This document shows positions 43,335-55,300 of a DNA stretch of 64,000 nt, in pieces. This DNA comes from Anolis sagrei. Lineage: Eukaryota > Chordata > Lepidosauria > Squamata > Anolidae. The stretch covers positions 146,439,074 through 146,503,073 of the forward strand of contig NC_090021.1 in assembly GCF_037176765.1 (NCBI RefSeq), read 5' to 3'. A program made the translations under genes and the position numbers. The notes beneath the pieces were generated by a model, which searched no databases, was not told the origin of the DNA, and worked only from the letters and a program-made list of their open reading frames with translations. How positions within the stretch are numbered: the first letter of the stretch is position 1; every line of letters begins with the position of its first letter.

Positions 43335-46300
43335 TTAAAAACTAATCCAAATGGTAGAAAGTAGGCTTTTTTTAAAAAAGTTATGAAATACAGCATTACT
43401 GTTGGTGAAGGAGGACAGCCTTATTTGAAAATAATGAAACATTAAGGGCTAGACCAATGTCTCTCACACTAGAAGTGACTTGCAGTTTCTCAAGTCGCTC
43501 CTGATACCAAAAAAAGTATTTTAGCTGTACCCAGTAAAAATGTCAAAATAACAGAAATATCCTAAAGGTCTTCGTGCTTCTAAAATGTGTAAATTAATTG
43601 AACTTTTATTGTGACTATTATCAAATATTAATTTCTCAGATAATACAAACATACATATATTTCTTCTGGTATTTTTGGGAAATTGGGCAGCATCCACATA
43701 TCTCAGCAGGCCATGCCCTTGAATAACAATGACTTGCCTGTTAAAGTGGTGTTCTTACTTAATCAGAATTACTGCTGTTGATACACAGTTGTAACAGTGG
43801 TTGAAGGTCAATCTAGGCAGTTCTATAATTTTTCACTTCCTTTTCAGATGCACATACACACCCTTAAGCATTTGTTCCATTGCAGAAACCCCTGTTGATA
43901 GAATACAGTCACCAATGTTTTTGTGCTGTTGGCTATGTTGAGGTTAAACTTACAGAATAGTTGTTGGGAGGGAATGGCTACTGAGGTGGGGGAGTCTAGC
44001 CACACATTTAGCAGAAGGAAAGCTGATAGTGTTTTTGTTTTTTTAAAGCGGCTTGAAGAAAAATGACAAAACAGATCAGTTATCTCTGAGCCAAAACAGT
44101 CACTTGCCTGGACTACAGTTTGCTACTGATACCCATCTCACAGGAAATATGTTCTCTTGAATGCTTGTATTGTTCCTTCGCTACACCCTGCCACTGTGAG
44201 TTATTCAGTTGTGTTACTAAGGAGATGAAAATTGGTTGCACCCATGTGTCAGAAGTCGAGATAAGATTTCAACTCCAAGATTCTTCTCTCTATTGACTAG
44301 TATTGGCCTTGTCTCCTATCAAAGTTGAGGAAGGGCAAGATATGGTGGGGGAATGTCTGAAAATACATTTGTGACACGTTGGGATTATAAGAGAGCCTAG
44401 TGGCCTGTCATTGTGATACCTAGAGCTTGAAAATATTTAGTAGTGCTTGATGGAAAAAAGTGAGCTGGAAACATTTTCCATTATTTATTTTATATGTTGT
44501 AATACTAGGTGTTGTAGACTATGTTTCAGAGGAAGACAGGGGCAAACCACCTCCCGAGTATTCCTTACCTTTTGAAATTCTCCATGGTCATCATAAGTCG
44601 ATGAGTGACTTGAAGTCATACATTCACAAGCACTGAATATGATATATGGGTTTATCTATTTTGCAGAGGAAAATTATGGCCTATCTACACTCCATATAAA
44701 ATCCAGATTATCTGATTTGAATTGGATTATATGGCAGTGTAGACTCATATAATCCCGTTTAAAGTGGATAATGTAGATTATCTGCTTTGATAATCTAGAT
44801 TACATGGCAGTGTAGAAGGGCCTAAGAGAGCCTTCAAGGCCACCTTTAAATGCTAAGCAACTTCACGGGGAAGCATATTTCTCAAGTAATGTCTTAAGTC
44901 ATTTATAGTCTCAAAGGTCTAGTTTAACACTTTAAATCAGTTCTAGAAATAAATTAGCATTCAATTTAAGTAATGTAAAACATTACTTAAATTGAACTCC
45001 TTCAGTGGTAGCAAGCATCCTGAAAGCAGTACAGTGTTCCCTCGCTACTTCGCGGTTCGCTTTTTGCAGACTTGCTGTTTTGCGGGTTTATGGATGGTTG
45101 CCCAGAGCGGCATTCTAACCCCGCCTCCTGGCAACAATGGATTGTGGGAGAGAAGCAGCCAATCAAGAGAGATTGCAAAGCAAAGCAGAGATAGCTAGCA
45201 AAAAGAAAGTGCATGGTGCCTTTAAATATCTCCTCACTTCTGCTTCACCCTTGGAATGCAATATACATATATAGCGTCCCTACTTTGCAGATTTTTCACT
45301 TTTCACGAGTGGTCCTGGAACATAACTCCCACTATATAAGTGAGGGAACACTCTTTTACGCCAATTGAAATTTCGGAACAGATTAAAACAATCTTTACAA
45401 TTATCTTTTCAATTGTGATTTAACTGAGTTGTTGTAGGTTTTTCCAATTGTATGGCCATGTTCTAGAAGCATTATCTCCTGACATTTCGCCTGCATCTGT
45501 GGCAAGCATCCTCAGAGGTTGTGATGAGGATGCTTGCCACAGATGCAGTTGAAACGTCAGGAGAGAATGCTTCTAGAACATGGCCATACAACCTGAAAAA
45601 CCTACAACAACTCAGTGATTCTGGCCATGAAAGCCTTCGGCAATACATTAGATTGAATTGTTCAGGAAACAACGTTGATACATTAAAATAGGGCTTGTAT
45701 TGTTCAAGAAGCTATATTGACACACTTTATCAATACAATTGGCCAGATAAGCAAGTGTATACTGGGCTCATTTCATATTGTTTCTTTCCCTAGCTATGCC
45801 CCTTGGTGCCCTGCCTGCCAGCAGATGGAATCATCATGGGAAGCATTTGCGAGAAATGGCAAAGACCTTGAACTCAGTGTGGGCAAGGTGGATGTTACAC
45901 AGGAACCAGGTATGTTTAAAAATGTAGTTTTAGTTCGTAACTAATTATAATAAAGCACATGGTAACCTTATAATGGTGCCTTTCATTTGTGAAAATTCCA
46001 ACCCATATTTACTTGCAACACAGTAGAGTAGGGGAGGCAAACCTCCAGCTTGAGCTTCCAGTTTTGTTCATTATGTGACCCTTCAGACTACAAGAGACTG
46101 GAACAATCTGCCTCACACACTGAGGTCCCTTTCACACAGCTGAATAAAATCACACATGGTCTGCTTTGAACTGGAATATATTACAGTGTGAATTCAGATA
46201 TCCCAGTTCGAAGCAGATATTGTGGGATTTTCTGCCTTGATATTCTGGATTATATGGCTGTGTGGAAGGGTCACTGATTGGCAAAATCACCCAGAGGTCT

Positions 46301-49300
46301 TTTTCATCAACTGTCCCAGGATTGTGGCATGACCTGCTGGAAGAGGTCTGACACCGAAATCAGCTGTCAGAATTTAAGACACAAGACCTATCTCTTCTAG
46401 CAGGCTTACCCAGGGCCCTTCAACACAGCCATACAATCCAGGATATCTGATTTGAACTGAGTTATCCAAGTCCATGCTGCCATATATTTGAGTTCAAAGC
46501 AGATAATGTGGGATTTTAATACAGCTGTGGAAGGGGACCCAGTCAGTTTTTAACTTGTGAATTTTAATCTGTCTTCCATTAGTAGATTTTAAGTTATATT
46601 TTAATTCTGTATATCTTGTTGTATGTGTTTTAGTAGCGTTTTATGTCTTGTTTTAATAATGTACTACACCTCAAGCCACATGGAAAGGTGGATGGTGGTG
46701 GTAAGTGGAGGTTGTTGTTTTTGTTGTTATTATTGTTGTTGGTGTATTTTATTTGCCCCAAGGTCTAGTAGCTAACAATGAAGTTTAGGTTGTATTATTT
46801 CTCACTTTTCTGGTGTAAGATTAACAGTGACTCTTGGTGGATAATGCTGAAGGATAGCTGAATTAAAGTTGGAATATTGTTCATTATAATAAGGGGAAAA
46901 TAACACCATATAAATGATTTTTTCTTGAATTGTAAATGTAATTTCCTACTTGGTTCTATCATAAAACCATGGAAGAAATTTATCAAACTGCAAAAACTGT
47001 TTTTGTGGAACATCCTGCAGCACATTTTGCTATTGTTTTTCAATGACTCTCTCATAAGAGTCTCAAATAATTCAACATAGTGTGGCAGCCACAAAAACAA
47101 AGTATCTGGAGTATAACAACTGCTTTCAAAGTAAGTACTACACAATTGAACAGGAAATAACACTTTAAAACCAGAAACAGAACATTTTTCAATTTTTGTT
47201 ACACTTGTAGTCTTCAACGTAGGCACTAGCAGCTGACTTCACGTAATCTTTGAGGCCTGATCATTATTTGAGGGAAGCAAAACATTTTTATTAGACTAGT
47301 GTTTTTGACATTTCTGTTCATAGCTATATGCAATGAAGACAGATTTATCCATTCTTTTAAAACCAATGTATGCCAGCATACTGATTGCGTCTGTACATAG
47401 AGTTCAGAAGTTGGTACCTTGTCCTTTAAGATTCCTGTAAGCTCTCATCCCCAACATTATTACTGTTTCTGTTGTAAATCAGCTCAAAGCTACATGTTTG
47501 AAGTTGATACTATATGTCTGAAGCAGCATTTTTGTAGGTTCTTGTTCCTTTTGATGGTTAGCAACAGAGGTTATGTTAGCTACGAAGAGGCTAACTGCAT
47601 GTCTTTTTATTTATTATTTATTTATTTATTTATTATTTATTTCTTGCATTTATTAACCGCCGCTCTCAGCCCTTAGGGCGACTTTCTAGCTTTCTAAAGC
47701 AAGGGTAGTTTGCTGGTCATTATATATTTTTTTGAAGGCTGTTGCTGTTGTTAGGTTAAGAAAAGCCTACATGGTTGACTTCAAGATTTTCTCTGCCACT
47801 AACTGTTCAACTTGCATTTAGTCTAGACCAGGGGTCCTCAAACTAAGGCCCGGGGGCCAAATGCGGCTCTCCAAGGTCATTTACCCGGCCCCCGTTTAGG
47901 GTCAACCTAAGTCTGTAATGACTTGAAAGCACACAACAACAACAACAACAACCTATCTCATCAGCCAAAAGCAGACCCACACTTCCCATTGAAATACTAA
48001 TAAATTTATATTTGTTAAAATTGTTCTTCATTTTAATTATTTTATTGGTTTTAAGTGGTTTTTGCACTACAAATAAAATATGTGCAGTGTGCATAGGAAT
48101 CCATTCATGCTTTTTTCAAATTATAATCTGGCCCTCCAACAGTTTAAGGGACTGTGACCTGGCCCTCTGTTTAAAAAGTTTGAGGACTCCCTGGTCTAGA
48201 CAGTATTCTTCTGCTTTAAAATACATTCATCCTTTCTTTCCTATATTTTTGATACCAAATTGTATATTTCTTGTCCAGTCCTATGCATAATTCCTCAGAT
48301 GTTGATTCCATTAATTTCACTGGATTTTATGTCTGAGAAAGTGAATATAGAATTGAATTTATTTTTACTGTTAGTGAATTTTTATTTCTGACAGTGCAGT
48401 GAAAATTGCTAGTTACATGTGAACCAGCATGATGCAGTGGTTTGAGTGTTGGACTGTGACTTTGGAGACCAGGATTTGAATCCCTGCTCAGTCGTGGAAA
48501 TCCACTTGTTGGCCTTGGCTAAGTCTCACTTTCTTAGTTGCAGACGAATCCAAATGCAAATCTCCTTTGAACAAAGCTTGCCAAGAGAACCCTGTGATTT
48601 GGTTGCTTTTAGTCAATTCTGCAAGTTTGAATTCACTAAGACAATTATCAAAGCTGATAATCTGGATTTTATATGGTAGTGTAGAAAGGCCTAAAAGGCA
48701 CAAAACAACAACAAGGGTTCAGTACTTTGTATAGGCCAGAACAGAGACTGAAGCATAGCTGGTGACAGTGTCTGTAGATCAGCTTTTGGGAATTGTTGAA
48801 TCTATACATTAGTTCCTTCACATTCATTGGGCTAAGGAGCACAGAACCCCCACAAATGTACAAAAAGAGTGAATACCCCCTTTAAAAAAATCTGAGACAT
48901 TTCTAAAGGAATCTCTAGATCCTTCAGCATAACTTTATGTTCAGCCTCTAATAGAAGTTGATCATAGAGTTGCACTAGAGAGATTGCATTAATCAAATCC
49001 ATAAAAATTAAATCTGCAACTGTATCTCCTTCCATTGTTGATGTACTATATAGTAGTATATAAGGTATATTTAGTGATCTGGAAACACAGTAGATCATGA
49101 ATTTTGGTCATTTGCTGGAATGTTTTATAAAGTAATCTTAGTTAAAACTTTTCAAATTGATTATGAGGCTGTTGGTGATTATGTCTAGAAAAGCAAGATA
49201 AACCCCACTGAAGAAAACCTCTTTACTCTTTAGGCGTAAGTGGTCGTTTCTTTGTCACTACACTTCCCACTATCTACCAGTAAGTACCTCACTTCATTTT

Positions 49301-52300
49301 TCCTGACAATAACCACTGTTTACTATTGCAGTACAATATTTCTGTATGGTTTGATGAGTAGCATTGTGAGGGTGAAGCAGACAACAAAGTAATGGAGAAA
49401 CAGAAGCAATATATCAGTCTACTAGTTAAAGATTCTGTTCAGTGTGCTTCTTGGTGGAGGTGCAACTAATGCTTTAAAAAGGCTAGAAGTTGAGCCTTTT
49501 TGTGTTCGTGGGGAACAGTATTCTTTATAAACCATTGGAGGAACATATTCCCTAGTGCAGTTCTTGGAGACGAGACCGCATTGAATTCAGTGTGTTGTAG
49601 AGTGGGAATAACAGCAGACATACCACTGGAGCTGGAATGGGATTCACTTTTTTGCAGGCAAACATCACTATTATCATTAGATTCATAGTGATTTATTTGT
49701 GCAATTTTTAGGTTCGTATGAAATGGTTATGTTAATAAAGTTATACAGTGCTGACCGTGTGTTGTCTAGTTAGGGTTTGTCTCCTAAAATATGAATTCTA
49801 ACATAGATTACAGACAAGGATCCCTCTTCCCTTCATTCAAGGTAAACGAGAAAGAAGGATAGCAAGAAATAAGCCTTTAGAGATTTGCTTCCTTTTCTTC
49901 AACACATGTGCACTGTACTCCCGTACTTGTGCTACAATAGCACAGAGATAAAGACCTAGGAGGGAGGCAGTATGAACAGGTAGACTTGCTTCTTTGGCCT
50001 CTATTCAAGATTGTATTTAGAATTGTCTGCATGCAGCGGCATGGCACTTGTAGCTTTGGTAGTATAATTACATTGTTATCTATTTTCAGTGCAAAGGATG
50101 GCATATTCCGCAGATACCGTGGCTCAAGGTCACTCGAGGATCTAGAGGGCTATATCCTGGAGAAAAAATGGGAAGCTGTAGAACCTGTGGCAGGATGGAA
50201 GTCCCCATCATCTATACTGTAATTATCTTATATTTTCTTGTCTTAAGCTGGAATTACCTTTCAGGTTTTAAGAAGTGACTTTGTTGCAAACTGCAATTAT
50301 CCATTTACTTCTCCTTCCTGCTTCTTCTTATGACTTTATGGAATATATTGTGATGCTAATGTGTTGAAGAAAGACAAAAGTTTGCATTTGCTGTATTTTC
50401 CCCCAATGCGTGTTTTATTTATTTATTTAAACTACTTTAATCCTTGCTAGGTATCTTGTTGCTCAAAATAATCAGTAAAACCAAGGCATCTTCAAACTAA
50501 AATAATTCATCGGTGGTCAACAGGACTCTTAATGCTTGGCTCAGTAGATCATAATTTGTTGTTACAGTATAAAGAAGCTGATGTCCGTATCACTTGTTCA
50601 AATGGAGGGCATTCTGCAGCAAGAAATCTCTGTTGTATATCTGCATAAGATATCACTCCTTATGGATGGACTAACCACTTCATCACATTGAGAGATGAAA
50701 TGTATGGCTGACAGTCCCTTTAAGAGAGAGAATCTTCCCTTTAAGGAAGAGAATCGCCCCATTTGGAGTTCTGCCTCCCCACCAGACTCACACTGGAAAC
50801 TTAAAAGCTGGCAATACATTCATATTCATCACAAGGTCAATATTTCTTTTTTTAAAAATCAGGAGAAACAGCAATATCTGAAAACCAAGAGATCACTAGC
50901 CCTGCCCAAAGCCCCTTACATTAAAGGAGATTGACACCAGTTTAAAACCACTTCTTTGAGGGGATCCTATGGTTCTGCCCCAAACCCCATAGGATACAAG
51001 AGACAGTGCTCCAGTTTAAAACCACTTCTTTGAGGGGATCCTAATGATCTGCATGTAACCCCAGAGGATACAAGAGCCAGTGATCCAGGTTAAAACCATT
51101 TCTTTCCATGGGATCCTATTGTTCTGTATCAAACTCAATAGGATACAACAGACTGCTGATGGTTGGGCAATGAAACAGGATGGGAAAACTTTAATGGTTC
51201 CCATCCCACCTGTTTTTCAGTTGTAAAGATGGGAGTAAAGTGTGATAAGCGGTAGGTGCTCTGAACACAATTGCTGGCACATGTTCAGAGTTTCCTCCTT
51301 TCAGAACATTTCAGCTTCTTTTCAGCCCTGGAACATGTGATGAGCTCTGTGCCTCTCAATGCTAGAAAAGAGGCTGAACGAGGGGGAAATTTCTCAATGT
51401 GATCAGTTTGATTGCTGGAGTTCCCTCCTTTCAGGATGCTTTGGCCTCTTTTCAACCATGGAGGGCTAGGCATAACAGCCAGAAGTAGTTTAACTCATGT
51501 GATGAACTCAGTGCCTTTCCATGCTTGAAAAGAGACCTAAGTGTCATGTTACTGGAAAATTTCTCAATGTGATAAGGTGGTTAGAGAAGGGAACCATTAG
51601 GAGACCACAGTACGTTGATGGATGTATACTCACAGAGTCTTTCAAATATTGCCCTTCCAAGCTAACCATAGCTTTAAACAAAATCACTGCCCACTAAGCT
51701 GAGACAGGAAGTGGGTTGTTGGTTGAGACAGTTCTTTAAAAGACATTTGGTTGCTGTAATTTAATGAAATTGTGGACTGCTTATTCAGAAATATTGGTAT
51801 AATATGTGTAATGGTGGCCATAGGTCACTTGTTTATATGTTGATTGGTCATGGACCTTTAACAGATATATATTTTTTATCTACGTGCAATGTTTAAAATT
51901 TTGAGTAACTTGGAACCTCAGTATTTGAAAGAATGCCTTGTCTTGGATATCGCATTGACATAAAGGCAGAATATAATTTTAGTAACATATACATAATAAA
52001 CATTTATTCACCTCGGTTGTATAATGATCAAAATGTACCCTTTCTATATTTGAAAGACTTCTTCCTTGGTATCCCATACTACACAGCAGGATACAGTGGT
52101 GAAGTAAAATAAAAAAATTAAGAAGAATGGGAAATAATACTTTATTTGTAGCTAAACATGCAAGGACACTTAGGATACTGAGGAGTCTTTCACTACTGAG
52201 TTAACTAACGATATGACTTTCGTATTAGGATGCATGGAATGGCAGGACTCTTCTATTTATCTGGATGGATCAGGGTGAGTAAACAAGATGCTTGTTAAGT

Positions 52301-55300
52301 GGTATGCTGGTGGGTTGTGTATTCTTCTGTATGGAGAGCATGTTCTCAAATATTCCACCAGCATAGGAAATTTGCACACCTAGCATAGTGCTAAAGGTAA
52401 TTTTAAGAACATGGAAATTTTAAACCCACTGAATTTTTTTTGTACTGACAGGAACTCTGTTTTTCAAATTGTGTCCACAAATTTCAGTAGTGTTTCAGAC
52501 ATTTTGTCATAGTGGATGATGGGTTATAGCATCACCTTTCCCTCAGTAATGTAATGAAATCTGATGTAAATTAAACATTTTATATTATATTGAACACAAC
52601 GTATTGTAGCATTAGGACATCAAAATGAACTTCTGTGACCTTATTACATTTCAGCTTAGTTCTGGTTTAATATTATTTTCAGCAACAGTTTTGAAGTATT
52701 GTAGCAATACTACCATGAATCATCACTAGATGTTCTTTTCTCCACACAAAACCACTAAAACTTGAATGGTGTCAATGTTTTTTGCTACTTCTGGTCAAAA
52801 TAGAACTGGTTTCCCATTGTACCATTCAAGGTGAAATACCCATAAGCCTTTCCCAACCTGTTGTCCTCCAGATATTTCAGCCTACAAATCTATTAGCTAA
52901 AGTAGAACACCATTTTGGGAAAGTCTGGTATATTGTAGACATGTGCATTCAGGGGAAACCTTATCCTGTTTTGTGTCCCGGCTTTAGTTTGTTTGTTTGT
53001 TTATTTATTTACTATACTTGTATACCGCCTTTCTCAGCCTTATCGGCGACTTTATGTTAGTGGCTTCTAAAATACTTTGTTAATCTTTTTGTTAGTGGCT
53101 TCTGAAAGAATCTTAAACTCTATAAGGGGTTAGCTAAGTCAATTTGCAGTGAGTAAATGGGCACAAATATGACATTTAAAACAAAATACTGTTTGCTACT
53201 CATTTACCTTTATTTATTTTCTGTTTTTTCGTTTTCCTCTAATGTCACTGTTTAGAAGCTCATCCCTAGATGAAGTATGTTGTAGCTTACAAAATCTTTC
53301 ATAATTTTATACTTGTTGATCTTTAAGACATGAAGATTTTTTTAAAATGATTATTTTTGTTAGAATATGCCTGGTTAATTTGTGGAATTGTCCGAAGGTC
53401 ATATCATACCATTGGTGACATAGGTTAATTTGTCATCTTTACAGCAAATCCACAACTACTTAACAGACACTCTTGGACTTCACGTTTGGGTTTCCTATGC
53501 TGTCTTCATACTTGGCACTTTATTGGTTGGTCTTATCTTGGGCTTGGTAAGAAATATTTTATGTATATATTATGAAAAACAAACTGTGGAGAGTTTTTAC
53601 TATCAAAAAAAATTACAGCACTCTAATGCAAACTAGCATCTCTCATATAAATGCCAGTGGTAGTGTAACTGAATTTGTTTCATCCAGTGAGAGGAACTGG
53701 TTTTGTTATGTAACAGTGAAGTAATAAATATTGAAGGCCGGCCTTCCATGTTGACATTGGGCATTAACTCAGTAGTTCAAGTGCTTGAGCGTTTGTAATA
53801 GATATTTAAGACTTTTAACATTTATGTTTCCTTTTCTATAAAATCTTCACATCAGATCACGTTATTCAAATAGTCTAAACTTTATTCATCTCAAATTCTA
53901 ATGTTTGGCCATAATTAAAGCCTCAGCTATATAGCCATGTTCTAGAGCAGGGGTCCTCAAACTAAGGCCCGGGGGCCATTCACCCGGCCCTCGCTCAGGG
54001 TCAACCTAAGTCTGAAATGACTTGAAAGCACACAACAACAACAATCCTATTTCATCAGCCAAAAGCAGGCCCACACTTCCCATTGAAATACTAATAAGTT
54101 TATATTTGTTAAAATTATTCTTCATTTTAATTATTGTATTGTCTTGTTAAGGGTCTTTTGCAATACAAATAAGATATGTGTAGTGTGCATAGGAATTAAT
54201 TTATGTTTTTTTCAAATTATAATCCGGCCCTCCAACAGTTAGAGGGACCGTGACCTGGCCCTCTGTTTAAAAAGTTTGAGGACCCCTGTTGTAGAGGCAT
54301 TCTCTCCTGACATTTCGCCTGCATCTATGGCAAGCATCCTCAGAGATGGTGAGGTGGATAGAACTGCTGTTTAGTAACTACGAGGGGTATTTTTTAAGTA
54401 AGGTCCATTTAAACATAAGTACACAATGAAAGTTTATTTCTAAAAAGTAAATTTATTTTCAGAAAGTACATACTTCACTCTATTTTTCGACATAGTTGCC
54501 AAGTTTGTTCAAACACTTATCATACCTCTGAACCAATTTTAAAATACCCTCTTCATAAAAAACTTGCCACTACCAAAAGCCATCAAATTGTCTGTAATCA
54601 AAGAAGGGCGATCAGAGTGGTCCTCATCATGGACGTTGTCATGGCCATCTTTGAATTGTCGTACCCACTTACGCACTTTGCTTTCACTCATAACAGTATC
54701 ACCGTACACTTCACAAATCTGTTGATGAATTTCTGCAGCAGGCAGGTTCCTTGCTGACAAAAACCATATCACTGAGCAAACCTCACATGCGGAGGGTGAG
54801 TTGATAGTCTTAAACATTTTTAAAGCACAGAACAGAACCGTACAGGTTAGCTACAGAGCAGAAACTGAGCACAGTTGTTCCCGAGGCATGCTGGTACACG
54901 ACGCACGCGCTTGTTGCGGTATGCGCACAAACTACTAGTGTCTACAACAAAACGGACCTTACTTTAAATATACATTTATATATTTTTTAAAATTTCCAGA
55001 ATGATTGACAGTCATTTGTTACACTCTATACAACCAGCCTTATAAGATAGATCATAAGTATAATCCCTGTAAATTGAAAGGTAGGTGTGTGTAAGCAAGC
55101 TTAAAGAGATTTGGCATGGCTTGAGTGGGGCTATCTAATACGTTAACATCTTAGATAGCACTTGAATTACAGAGTATTACACTATGTAACAAAATTTGAA
55201 AAAATGTTCCAAATTTTAAAGCATTATTTCCTGTTTAATAGTGCAATACTTTGAAAGTAGTTGTTATACTCCAGAACTTTGTTTTTTGTGGCTGTTGCAA

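Noticed and set aside
53430-53636. Open frame reading through TMX4 exon 6 into the intron
   Set aside because: The reading matches TMX4 only within 53445-53546; both ends have clean AG/GT splice sites, so the extra residues are intronic.
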